Shown piece after piece: positions 42,289 to 50,742 of a stretch of DNA of 64,000 nt (its first letter is position 1; each line of letters opens with the position of its first letter). The position numbers and the translations under genes were made by a program. The notes below the pieces were generated by a model. It was not told where the DNA came from. It was given only the letters and a program-made list of their open reading frames with translations, and did no database searches. This DNA comes from Pedobacter caeni (GTDB taxonomy: Bacteria > Bacteroidota > Bacteroidia > Sphingobacteriales > Sphingobacteriaceae). Location: NCBI RefSeq assembly GCF_900129215.1, contig NZ_FQUQ01000004.1, positions 806,001 through 870,000 on the forward strand. Reading direction: 5' to 3'.

Positions 42289-44760
42289 ATGAAAAACTGG
42301 CTACAAAAAAATTATCTGCACCTGATCATCATGGCATTCTTTCTTACCATCAGCCTGATTTACCTCAGTCCGGTTTTACAGCATAAGGTCCTTTATCAGG
42401 GAGATGTAGTAGAGGCCCAGGCCATGTCAAAAGAAATCATGGAGGTGAAAGCAGAGACTGGTAAAGGTCCATTATGGACAAACTCCATGTTCGGGGGAAT
42501 GCCTGCTTTCCAGATTTGGGTTCAATACCCATCAAATGTCAGCAGTTATGTCGTTTCCTTTTTTAAAACCGTTTTCCCGAATCCGGTAGATACCGTCTTT
42601 TTGTATTTAGCCGGTGCTTATCTCCTGTTTTCTGTTTTAGGGCTAAGGCCATGGCTGGCAGCAGGGGCTGCAATCGCCTTTTCGTTCTCTTCCTTTAACT
42701 TTATTTTGATACAGGCCGGACACAGCAACCAGGCATTTGCCATTGCATTCTTTGCCCCTATCCTTGCAGGAATCATCCTCACGTTAAGAGGAAAACACCT
42801 CTTAGGCGCATCGCTGACGGCCCTTTTCCTGGCTGTAGAAATCCGGGCAAACCATATCCAGATGACCTATTACCTCTTCATCGCCATATTGATTCTGGTG
42901 GGTTTCGAACTGTACCATGCCATTCAGTCGAAAACCACTCAAAGTTTTTTCAAGTCCATTTCTTATTTAGCGGCAGCAGCAATCGTAGCGATTGGGGTAA
43001 ATGCCGGAACCTTGTGGACCACCTACGAATATGGTAAAGAATCCATCCGCGGAAAAGCCAACCTCAGCAAAGCCAATCAACCGGTACAGGATGGCCTTGA
43101 TAAAGAATATGCTTATTACTGGAGCCAGGGCGTAGGTGAAATGATCACCTTTTTAATTCCTGATGCTTATGGAGGTTCTACCTCCACACAGATTCCTGTT
43201 AAAGGTTCTGAAGTGGTGAAAACATTGGTAGAAAACGGACAACCACAGGATCGGGCAGAAGATTTTGTAAAACAAATGCCGAGCTACTGGGGGGAGAAAT
43301 CGACAACATCCGGACCATGGTATATTGGTGCCATTGTCTGTTTTCTTGCTGTCTTTGGATTGTTTATGATTGACGATAAAATAAAATGGTGGGTACTTTC
43401 TGCGTCATTCCTCTTTATGTTTTTATCATTCGGAAAACACTTCCCACTCATTTCAGACCTCTTCTTTGACTATTTCCCCTTATACAATAAGTTCCGGTCA
43501 GTAGAATTCACCTTGATTATTCCTTGCCTGCTCCTTCCGATCCTGGGATTTCTGGCCTTGAAGAAAGCCACAGATGGAGCCGAAGATGTACAGAAAACAC
43601 AGAAGAAACTATTGAACTCGCTATATATTACAGGAGGCTTTTTAGTGTTGTTCCTGGCCCTTCCTACTTTATTCTATAGTTTTACCGCCTCTTCCCATCC
43701 TCAGCTGATCCAGAAGCTGAATGAGGTTACCGGAAATGCCACTTTTGCAGAGCAAATTGGAAACGCACTTGTCAAAGACCGTATTTCGGTGGCCCGGGCA
43801 GATGCTTTCCGTTCTCTTGCTTTCGTGTTGATTGCTGCAGGGTTAATCTGGCTGATCCTCAAAAAGAAAATCGGCCAGACCATCGGTTTTATGGTGCTCA
43901 GTCTGGTGATCCTGATTGATGTCTGGGGGATTGATAAACGATACCTGAACGACAACAGTTTTGTCGATGCAGAACTGATCGCTACGCAGTTTAGCCCGAG
44001 AGCTGCAGACAAACTGATCAAAGCCGATAAAAGTTTAGATTACCGGGTGCTTGACCTTTCCCGGGATAATCCATTGGGTGATGCAAGCCCTTCCATTTTT
44101 CATAAATCTATAGGAGGTCGTCATTCTGCCCGACTTCAGCGCTACCAGGAAATGCTGGACAGACAGTTCAATAAGACCATTAACGAGCCCATCCTGGATA
44201 TGCTCAACACCAAATACCTGATCGTCCCTGACACTGCCCAGGGCATCTCGGAAAAAGTTGTTCAGAGGCCAACTGCCAATGGAAATGCCTGGTTTGTTCC
44301 CCAGATAAATTTCGTTAGAAATGCGGAAGAGGAAATGAATGCAATTACCAGCTTCGACCCTAAAAAGGATGCTTTTATTCATCAGGATTTCCAGTCCCGG
44401 GTGAATCAGCAAAAGCCTGGTTTTGACCCTCAATCGGAAATTAAACTGATCAGCTACCACCCGGACAATTTGGTGTACCGTTATCAAACTGACAAGGCAG
44501 CGATGGCTGTATTTGCAGAAATATGGTATAGTAAAGGTTGGAAAGCTTATGTGGATCAGCAGGAAATACCCTACTTTAGGGCGAACTATATTTTAAGGGC
44601 AGCTGTTTTGCCTGCAGGAAAACATGAGCTCGTCTTTAAATTCGAACCAAACTCTTACTATTGGGGAGAACGTATTTCGCTTATTGCCTCCATCCTGCTA
44701 ATCGGTTCCTTAATTGCGGCACTCGTTTTAAGTATCAAAAAAACAACACCAACAGCCTAA
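42289..44760 (+). CDS. YfhO-like polytopic membrane protein
   Basis: The 823-residue protein has an N-terminal half with about ten to twelve membrane helices and the YfhO-like features QGDVVEAQAMSKEIM, SMFGGMPAFQIWVQYP and a loop with GAYGGSTST-like sequence, then a C-terminal extracytoplasmic beta-rich domain (LISYHPDNLVYRYQTDKAAM, FAEIWYSKGWKAYVD) and a last membrane helix. YfhO proteins take part in glycosylation of cell-surface lipids or polymers in Gram-positives; Bacteroidota homologues are uncharacterised. It starts 35 bp after the protease gene and ends 7 bp before the sigma gene, so it appears to be in the same operon. Confidence 0.85.
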   Translation: MKNWLQKNYLHLIIMAFFLTISLIYLSPVLQHKVLYQGDVVEAQAMSKEIMEVKAETGKGPLWTNSMFGGMPAFQIWVQYPSNVSSYVVSFFKTVFPNPVDTVFLYLAGAYLLFSVLGLRPWLAAGAAIAFSFSSFNFILIQAGHSNQAFAIAFFAPILAGIILTLRGKHLLGASLTALFLAVEIRANHIQMTYYLFIAILILVGFELYHAIQSKTTQSFFKSISYLAAAAIVAIGVNAGTLWTTYEYGKESIRGKANLSKANQPVQDGLDKEYAYYWSQGVGEMITFLIPDAYGGSTSTQIPVKGSEVVKTLVENGQPQDRAEDFVKQMPSYWGEKSTTSGPWYIGAIVCFLAVFGLFMIDDKIKWWVLSASFLFMFLSFGKHFPLISDLFFDYFPLYNKFRSVEFTLIIPCLLLPILGFLALKKATDGAEDVQKTQKKLLNSLYITGGFLVLFLALPTLFYSFTASSHPQLIQKLNEVTGNATFAEQIGNALVKDRISVARADAFRSLAFVLIAAGLIWLILKKKIGQTIGFMVLSLVILIDVWGIDKRYLNDNSFVDAELIATQFSPRAADKLIKADKSLDYRVLDLSRDNPLGDASPSIFHKSIGGRHSARLQRYQEMLDRQFNKTINEPILDMLNTKYLIVPDTAQGISEKVVQRPTANGNAWFVPQINFVRNAEEEMNAITSFDPKKDAFIHQDFQSRVNQQKPGFDPQSEIKLISYHPDNLVYRYQTDKAAMAVFAEIWYSKGWKAYVDQQEIPYFRANYILRAAVLPAGKHELVFKFEPNSYYWGERISLIASILLIGSLIAALVLSIKKTTPTA

Positions 44761-44767
44761 AAAATCT

Positions 44768-45385
44768 ATGACCCCAATACGATCTAATACTGAAACGATA
44801 CCGCTACACTGGTCATTATTAAAACAAGGAGAGGCATCTGCTTTGGAATCACTATACAGACTATATGCTAATGCTTTGTATAATTATGGATCCAAATTCT
44901 CTGCAGATCAGGATTTAATTAAAGAATGTATTCAGGAAGTATTCGTTGCAATATGGACGAGAAGAGCTCAGCTTGGAGATCCTCAAAACGTAAAAAACTA
45001 CCTCTTTAAGGCTTTCCGCCTTTCCGTTTTTAAAAAAGCTAATCTTTTGCAGAAGCAGGTCAGTTATGAAGAAACTGAACATTACCCATTCCAGGCCAGT
45101 TTAAACATAGAAGAAGAAATGATCACGGCTGAAAATAATGCCGCATTAAAAGAGCGCCTGGAAATCACCCTGAATAAATTGAGTGCCAGACAGCGTGAAG
45201 CGATCTTTCTTAAATTCTATGAGGCACAGAGCTATGAAGAAATTGCAGAAATCATGAATATCACCGTAAAAGGAGCTTACAAAGTAATGGGCAGGGCAAT
45301 AGATGCCTTACGCGATTTGCTGAGCAAAGAAGATTTCTTCCTGATTTTAATGCTTTTTTCTATAAAAACAGATCATTTTTCCTAG
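44768..45385 (+). CDS. ECF sigma factor (Bacteroidetes type), operon with FecR and STN receptor
   Basis: The 205-residue protein has sigma region 2 (SALESLYRLYANALYNYGS, then LIKECIQEVFVAIWTRR) and region 4 (LSARQREAIFLKFYEAQSYE, EIAEIMNITVKGAYKVMGR). A short hydrophobic C-terminal tail (FFLILMLFSIK) follows, which is less usual. The next genes encode FecR and an STN-domain outer-membrane protein, so a cell-surface signalling relay is expected. Unlike the set at 350-7359, there is no SusD and the sigma gene follows a YfhO-like gene by 7 bp, which would place sigma under the promoter of the upstream genes. Confidence 0.9.
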   Translation: MTPIRSNTETIPLHWSLLKQGEASALESLYRLYANALYNYGSKFSADQDLIKECIQEVFVAIWTRRAQLGDPQNVKNYLFKAFRLSVFKKANLLQKQVSYEETEHYPFQASLNIEEEMITAENNAALKERLEITLNKLSARQREAIFLKFYEAQSYEEIAEIMNITVKGAYKVMGRAIDALRDLLSKEDFFLILMLFSIKTDHFS

Positions 45386-45471
45386 CTCCTGAAAAATAAT
45401 TAAAAAATAAATGAGCAGCGATGGGGTAAAAAATGAATTTGCCGGATAATAGGAATTGAAAAAGAACAATT

Positions 45472-46500
45472 ATGAAAAAACATGATACTGATTTCAATTC
45501 CTACAGCCTTCTCGATTTTTTGGACGATCCGGATTTTATGGCATGGGTATTAACGCCAACATTAGAGACAGACCTCCATTGGGAAACTGTCCTGAACAAT
45601 TATCCAGCCTCAGCTGAAAACATTTCCGCAGCTAAAAAACTGATCCTTTCCTTAAGCTTTTCTGTCGATGAAATGGATGCGAAAGAGTTGGAGGAGGTAT
45701 GGGAGAACATTACAGAAGAAACCAGAGTAAATAAACCCAAAACAAGGATTTTACCTTTATGGCTCAAGGCAGCTTCGGCCGCTGTGCTTGCCGGAATATT
45801 ATTAACTGCAGGGCTTTATTTTTATACCCACAGACAAATTGAGGTGAGTACCCAATATGGACAGGTAAAAACCATACAGTTGCCAGATGGTTCTGAGGTT
45901 ACTTTGAATGCCAATAGTACGCTGCAATACGCCGGAAACTGGGATAAGAAAGAGATCAGGGAAGTATGGATCAAAGGGGAAGCACAATTTAATGTAAATC
46001 ACCTGCACCTAAGGGGTCCGGTTAAAACCGGCGACCGCTTCGTTGTGCATTCTCAGAAAGTCAACATCGAAGTATTGGGCACCAGTTTTAACGTAAATAA
46101 CCGAAGGGGATTAGAGCAGGTATCCTTGCTGAGCGGAAAAATCAGCCTGACTGGTACTTCCGGGAACAAACCAGTCATCATCATGAAACCCGGAGAGATC
46201 GTACAATACATGAACAATGAAATCACGCTGTTCAAAGCCGCAGATCAAGTCTCCGAGTACATTTCATGGAGTAAAGGCAAGCTTTTTTTCCAAAATACAA
46301 CACTCAGCAAAGTATTTCAATACCTGGAAGATGTCCATGGTTATCAGGTGATCCTTAAAGATCCTGAGATAGGGAATAAAAAGATAAGTGGTGCTTTCGA
46401 CAGCAATAACATAAGAATTATGTTTAGTGCACTCTCGATGGCATTGAATATCAACATTAAGGAAGATACGTCCTTACATCAGTTAACCGTAAGCTATTAA
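45472..46500 (+). CDS. FecR family anti-sigma factor
   Basis: The 342-residue protein has an N-terminal cytoplasmic part (YSLLDFLDDPDFMAWVLTPT), a membrane helix at about residues 98-120 (AASAAVLAGILLTAGLYFY), a FecR domain (TQYGQVKTIQLPDGSEVTLN, GEAQFNVNHLH, EVLGTSFNVN, MKPGEIVQY) and a DUF4974-like end (FFQNTTLSKVFQYLEDVHGY). It should regulate the sigma factor of 44768-45385 and receive a signal from the STN domain of the protein encoded 13 bp downstream. Confidence 0.9.
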   Translation: MKKHDTDFNSYSLLDFLDDPDFMAWVLTPTLETDLHWETVLNNYPASAENISAAKKLILSLSFSVDEMDAKELEEVWENITEETRVNKPKTRILPLWLKAASAAVLAGILLTAGLYFYTHRQIEVSTQYGQVKTIQLPDGSEVTLNANSTLQYAGNWDKKEIREVWIKGEAQFNVNHLHLRGPVKTGDRFVVHSQKVNIEVLGTSFNVNNRRGLEQVSLLSGKISLTGTSGNKPVIIMKPGEIVQYMNNEITLFKAADQVSEYISWSKGKLFFQNTTLSKVFQYLEDVHGYQVILKDPEIGNKKISGAFDSNNIRIMFSALSMALNINIKEDTSLHQLTVSY

Positions 46501-46513
46501 TCTCCCTTATCAC

Positions 46514-49183
46514 ATGAAAAAAATCATCAGCTTTTTAGCACTATTGCTATTCTTTAGCTCCGGAATTTACGCTTTCTCCCTAAAAAAAACCAGTCCTGTT
46601 CCACTGGCTGAAGCCTTAAAGAAGATCAGTGAGCATTATAAAATCAACTTTTTATACGAAGAGATTAATGTCAGCAAAAAAACAGTGGAGTTTAACCCTC
46701 AACTGTTAAAAGAAGAGAAATTAACCAAAGTTCTGGAGCAGTTGTTAGGTCCTCTATCCCTCTCCTGGTATGCAATTGATGCCAGGAATTACGCCATCTA
46801 TCCTACAAAAATCGGGAAAGCTGTCGCAACTCCTTTTAAGCCGGACTCCCTCACAACCGGAAAAATAAAAGGAAGGGTACAGGATCAACAATACCTGCCA
46901 CTTCAATTCTCGACGATCAGTTTGCTTCATGCAAAAGATTCAACAGTTTCCGCAAGCACTTTAACGGATACTGCGGGAGTATATGTATTTCCGGCAATAG
47001 AAGCAGGCCGTTATCTTGTCAGAACAGATTTAATGGGCTATCGTCCTGCCTATTCTAAATCATTTCAATTGAATAAAAATGAAGAAGCAATTGTCGAAAC
47101 CCTCTTGATGGGAACTTATTCCCAGACCTTAAAAGAAGTAAAGATCACTGCCGGCAAGGCACTGATAGAAATGAAAACTGATCGTCTGGTCATGAATGTA
47201 GAGAACAGCGCATTGGCTTCAGGGAATTCGGTGCAGTTACTCAGATCCGCCCCATTTGTACGGGTAGGCTCTGATAACAGCGTTAGCCTGCAAGGGAAGA
47301 AAACAATGATCATGATCGACAACAGACCTGTTCCGGAAAACACGGTCACTTTTATCCTTCAATCTCTTCCGGCAGGAAACATTTCCAAAGTAGAGCTCAT
47401 CACCAGTCCTTCCGCAAAATATGATGCCGCTTATGGTGCAGTCATCAACATTACCACCAAAAAGAGTGAGGTGGAAGGACTAACCGGCAATATTAATCTG
47501 GATGGATCTACCGGAAAGTATAGTCAGGCTGTAACGAATGGCATGCTCACTTATAAAAACAAAGGTTTAACTGTGTATGGAGCTGCCGGCGAAACTATTG
47601 AACAAAATTTCTTCTCGAATAACGCAGAGCGAATCCTCAGGGCAAACGAAACTCCTGAAGTACTGGGCTACAACTGGCATAGAATCTCCAACAATAAAAT
47701 CACTACATTTCAGGGAGGGACAGAACTGGCAATAGGTAAAGATCAAACCATTGGCGCATTGGCAGAAGGAATCATCTACGACTCCAAAGGCCCATGGCCA
47801 ACGATCAATACATTTAAAAAACTTGGCGGGCCAGTAGATTCTATCCTGTATACCAATGCCAACTTTAACTTAGACCTTTCTACTTACAATTATCATCTCA
47901 ATTATCATTTGCTTGCAGACTCGGGTAAAAATGAATTGAGCATACTGGGTACTTATACCCCATTTCAACGGAAGCTGTTTCAATCCTTTCCTTCTCAATT
48001 AAACAGACCTGACGGAACGGCAATAAACACTCCTCAGACCTATGAAATGACCAATACTACAGCACTCAATTTTTACCTGGGGCAAGTCGACTACACCCAT
48101 ACTTTCGATAAACAACTAAAGCTGGAAACCGGGATAAAATACCAGCATGTAAATTCCAGAAGTACCATTGACTACCAGCTGGAAACAAACGGACAAATGC
48201 ACAACGTTCCTGAATATTCCAGTAAGAACAAGCTTAAGGAGTCCATAGCCGGAGCTTATGGAATTTTATCGAAAGACTGGGAAAAGGATAAACTGCAATT
48301 GGGCATTCGGGTAGAAAACACACAAGCAACCTTTGCAGATAACGTTTCACAGGAATACTTCAATATCTTTCCAACTTTACTTTACCAGCATACGATCAAT
48401 ACACAGCATAATTTCTCTTTGTCTTATAAGAGAACCATCAGCAGGGCACCTTATAACGAACTCGTTCCTTATACCGTTTATTTAAACAAGTACACCATTG
48501 AACAGGGGAACCCGGCATTAAAACCCGAATTTGATGACATTTATACCCTGAGTACAAATATCAAAAAACTGAACATTGCACTCAGTTATACCTCTGCAAA
48601 GAACATGTCGGCGTTATTACCCACAAAGCAGGACTATATCACTAAAGTTAACTATGCCTCCCGTCAAAACCTGGATCCTTCATACGATCTGTCGATGTAT
48701 GTTTATTTTCCTTTACGCATCAATTCCTGGTGGGAGATCCAGAACAGCGGAACCCCTATCGGCTATAATAAAGTCCACGGCAAGGTATTCAATGAACCTT
48801 ATCACCTTTCCGCTTTTCATTCTGACTTTAAATCTTCTCATATTTTTAAATTATCAGAAATTATAAAGCTACAGGTAGATGCTTATTACTGGACCCCTTA
48901 TGTACAGGTTCTCGCTAATTTCAGTGGATACAAAAATGTGGATGCCGCGCTGATGCTGGATTTGTTCGGAGGGAAGGGACAATTGCGGATTGCCGGAAAT
49001 CAACTGATCTTCAAGAGAAATGATTTTCGCCAACGCAGTGATTTCGGGAATTACAGTCAGCGGGACATGATCAACACCGATAGCAAAAGAGTCAGTATCG
49101 GATTTAACTATAAATTCGGGAAAACAAAAATCAAATCTCCCGACAAAAAGCTGGGTAATGACGAAAGCATGAGGAGACTTTAA
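46514..49183 (+). CDS. STN-domain outer-membrane beta-barrel receptor (TonB-receptor-like)
   Basis: The 889-residue exported protein has a signal peptide (LALLLFFSSGIYAFS), an STN domain (residues about 25-105; KISEHYKINFLYEEINVSKK), a CarboxypepD_reg-like domain (LPLQFSTISLLHAKDSTVSA), a shortened plug (LIEMKTDRLVMNVENSALAS, then PSAKYDAAYGAVINITTKKS) and an OMP_b-brl_3 barrel with SLSYKRTISRAPYNELVPY. It lacks a SusD partner. The STN domain makes it the probable input of the preceding FecR/sigma pair. Its stop overlaps that of the convergent gene at 49180 by four bases (TTAA). Confidence 0.9.
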   Translation: MKKIISFLALLLFFSSGIYAFSLKKTSPVPLAEALKKISEHYKINFLYEEINVSKKTVEFNPQLLKEEKLTKVLEQLLGPLSLSWYAIDARNYAIYPTKIGKAVATPFKPDSLTTGKIKGRVQDQQYLPLQFSTISLLHAKDSTVSASTLTDTAGVYVFPAIEAGRYLVRTDLMGYRPAYSKSFQLNKNEEAIVETLLMGTYSQTLKEVKITAGKALIEMKTDRLVMNVENSALASGNSVQLLRSAPFVRVGSDNSVSLQGKKTMIMIDNRPVPENTVTFILQSLPAGNISKVELITSPSAKYDAAYGAVINITTKKSEVEGLTGNINLDGSTGKYSQAVTNGMLTYKNKGLTVYGAAGETIEQNFFSNNAERILRANETPEVLGYNWHRISNNKITTFQGGTELAIGKDQTIGALAEGIIYDSKGPWPTINTFKKLGGPVDSILYTNANFNLDLSTYNYHLNYHLLADSGKNELSILGTYTPFQRKLFQSFPSQLNRPDGTAINTPQTYEMTNTTALNFYLGQVDYTHTFDKQLKLETGIKYQHVNSRSTIDYQLETNGQMHNVPEYSSKNKLKESIAGAYGILSKDWEKDKLQLGIRVENTQATFADNVSQEYFNIFPTLLYQHTINTQHNFSLSYKRTISRAPYNELVPYTVYLNKYTIEQGNPALKPEFDDIYTLSTNIKKLNIALSYTSAKNMSALLPTKQDYITKVNYASRQNLDPSYDLSMYVYFPLRINSWWEIQNSGTPIGYNKVHGKVFNEPYHLSAFHSDFKSSHIFKLSEIIKLQVDAYYWTPYVQVLANFSGYKNVDAALMLDLFGGKGQLRIAGNQLIFKRNDFRQRSDFGNYSQRDMINTDSKRVSIGFNYKFGKTKIKSPDKKLGNDESMRRL

Positions 49184-49590
49184 ACGCCTTTCTTTACCAG
49201 CTTCTGGTCAAAATGCTGAATGGCCAGTAAACAAGCCAGCCCAAAAACAAAAGCCCATTTATAGCTCCATAACACCATAAAAAGCCCGCTATGGTACCGC
49301 TGATCGATGAGTACCATAGCGAGGCAAATGGCCGCCATACTTCCCAGCGTAACCAACGCTACAGACCAGTAAAAGGGGAAACTTCTTTCCTTACTCATAG
49401 AAATCCGCCGGCTTAACTTTGCAGAAAACTGATAGGACAAGCCGGCCTCCGGTTCTTCCCCAAGCACAGCAAACAACTGCTTGTAGGTATCAAAATCCTT
49501 TTGATCACTGATGGTCATGTTCATTTCAGGTTCAGAGATCCCCTCTTCCAGCATTTTCTGAAGGTATTCGTCTTTATGATCTTGTTTCAT
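49180..49590 (-). CDS. Membrane protein encoded with ECF sigma (probable anti-sigma)
   Basis: The 136-residue protein has an acidic cytoplasmic N-terminus of about 70 residues and two membrane helices (about 73-93 and 104-124: WSVALVTLGSMAAICLAMVL and KWAFVFGLACLLAIQ). It shows no zinc-binding HxxxCxxC motif. Its start overlaps the sigma stop (ATGA), the usual arrangement of sigma and anti-sigma genes. From context I infer an anti-sigma role; the sequence alone does not prove it. Its stop shares four bases with that of the convergent receptor gene. Confidence 0.72.
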   Translation of the reverse strand: MKQDHKDEYLQKMLEEGISEPEMNMTISDQKDFDTYKQLFAVLGEEPEAGLSYQFSAKLSRRISMSKERSFPFYWSVALVTLGSMAAICLAMVLIDQRYHSGLFMVLWSYKWAFVFGLACLLAIQHFDQKLVKKGV

Positions 49591-50144
49591 GATATTTCAT
49601 TTTTAAGGTAAAGTTCCAGCTTCTCTTTCAATAGTTTCCTGGCCCTGAAAAGGTGGCTCTTTACAGTTCCTTCAGGCATTCCCGTAATGTCTTCGATCTC
49701 CTGATAAGAGAATTCATTGAGATGATAGAGTGTCAATACCGTTCTGTAATGGTCGGGCATTAAGGAAATCAAATGATTGACATATCTGGCCACATCTTTT
49801 TCAACAAGTACATTTTCAGGGTTCTTATCTGTAAAATGATAATTCTCTAAATCATCAACAGCCATTGTTAAAGATGCCCTTTTATTCTTTTTAAGATGAT
49901 TAACAGCACTGAGGTAAGCAATCCTGGCAATCCAGGTGGACAATTTCGATTGAAAAGCAAAGCTTTTCAGGCTTTTATAAATTTTGATAAACACTTCCTG
50001 ACAAATGTCTTCGGCATCCTCTTTTTCGTTCACAAGCCGGTAAACGACATGAAATACCAGCTTTTCATATTGTTTCACCAATCTGTCAAAAGCTTTTAAA
50101 TCACCATGAAGTACCTTAGGAATTTCTTCCTTCTCATCGAACAT
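49587..50144 (-). CDS. ECF sigma factor (RpoE-like) with self-facing promoter
   Basis: From the ATG at 50144 the product has 185 residues. Region 2 is clear (DLKAFDRLVKQYEKLVFHVV, EDAEDICQEVFIKIYKSLKS, STWIARIAYLSAVNHL) and region 4 has YRTVLTLYHLNEFSYQEIE and MPEGTVKSHLFRARKLLKE. A TTG start at 50165 is excluded because the probable -10 of its own promoter (50152-50156) lies inside that extension. With this promoter the transcript would begin a few bases from the ATG, so it may be nearly leaderless. It is coupled to the membrane protein gene and divergent from the operon at 50295. Confidence 0.9.
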   Translation of the reverse strand: MFDEKEEIPKVLHGDLKAFDRLVKQYEKLVFHVVYRLVNEKEDAEDICQEVFIKIYKSLKSFAFQSKLSTWIARIAYLSAVNHLKKNKRASLTMAVDDLENYHFTDKNPENVLVEKDVARYVNHLISLMPDHYRTVLTLYHLNEFSYQEIEDITGMPEGTVKSHLFRARKLLKEKLELYLKNEIS

Positions 50145-50151
50145 ACCACAA

Positions 50152-50183
50152 TAGACAAGACTCAACCGATAAAAGTTGCAGCA
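50152..50183 (-). promoter_or_regulatory. ECF-type promoter of the sigma gene (TGCTGCAAC-N18-GTCTA)
   Basis: On the minus strand TGCTGCAAC (50183-50175) is followed after exactly 18 bases by GTCTA (50156-50152), 7 bp before the ATG at 50144. An AAC-type -35 and a GTC-type -10 are typical for ECF sigma factors. The divergent promoter at 50234-50265 is identical in both boxes and in spacing. Confidence 0.7.
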
Positions 50184-50233
50184 ACCTGATCATATTTTTG
50201 CATTTTTCAAAAAATTAAAAAATATATGCTTAA

Positions 50234-50265
50234 TGCTGCAACATTCTAAATGCAATGCTTGTCTA
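50234..50265 (+). promoter_or_regulatory. ECF-type promoter of the divergent envelope operon (TGCTGCAAC-N18-GTCTA)
   Basis: TGCTGCAAC at 50234-50242, an 18-base spacer and GTCTA at 50261-50265, 29 bp before the ATG at 50295. It is the mirror of the promoter at 50152-50183, so the same sigma factor is expected to start both transcripts. Confidence 0.7.
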
Positions 50266-50294
50266 CTGGGCAAAATCATTAAATAATTGAAAAC

Positions 50295-50627
50295 ATGAAA
50301 GACATCATATTTCTTACGCCAATAGTTCTTGCAGTCATGATCTCGGTCCTTGTGATTGCTTTATATAATTACAGACTTAAAAAAAGAATTATAGATTCCG
50401 GCCCGATAGATGAGAACGCATTGAAGTTCTTAAACAGTCTTTCAGGCACTGGATCGGAAGGATTAAAATGGGGCTTTATCCTCTTATTTGGTGGTGTTGG
50501 CCTGGTCATTCTGGAATTCATTCCCTTTAAGGCCAATTCCTCTCCTCTACCCTATGGAATTGAAGCCATCTTCCTTGCTCTGGGATTTTTATGCTATTAC
50601 TACTTCGTAAAAAAAGAGAAATCTTAG
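50295..50627 (+). CDS. Small DUF6249-like membrane protein
   Basis: The 110-residue protein has an N-terminal membrane helix (FLTPIVLAVMISVLVIALY), a short basic cytoplasmic stretch with KKRIIDSGPIDE, and two more helices (GLKWGFILLFGGVGLVILEF; AIFLALGFLCYYYFV). This resembles the DUF6249 proteins that accompany ECF sigma factors in Bacteroidota. The function is unknown. It is the first gene behind the ECF promoter at 50234-50265. Confidence 0.78.
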   Translation: MKDIIFLTPIVLAVMISVLVIALYNYRLKKRIIDSGPIDENALKFLNSLSGTGSEGLKWGFILLFGGVGLVILEFIPFKANSSPLPYGIEAIFLALGFLCYYYFVKKEKS

Positions 50628-50661
50628 ATTTCGTCTGATCCGGAAGCCTTCTTTTCTATTT

Positions 50662-50710
50662 CATGAGTTCATTTTTTTTTAAGCGCGATGCGCCCAGGGG
50701 AGAACTCATG
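50662..50710 (+). promoter_or_regulatory. Inverted repeat before the beta-barrel gene
   Basis: CATGAGTTC (50662-50670) pairs perfectly with GAACTCATG (50702-50710). The loop contains ten T and a small GCGC-GAT-GCGC hairpin. It lies 33 bp before the ATG at 50743. It could be an operator or a leader structure that lowers read-through; it is not a standard terminator. Confidence 0.4.
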
Positions 50711-50742
50711 CCCTTTTCAAAAACATTAAGCCCGAAACCAAC

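Noticed and set aside
50145..50165. An N-terminal extension of the ECF sigma factor from a TTG at 50165.
   Set aside because: The extension would include the probable -10 box of its own promoter; the ATG at 50144 gives the normal family start.
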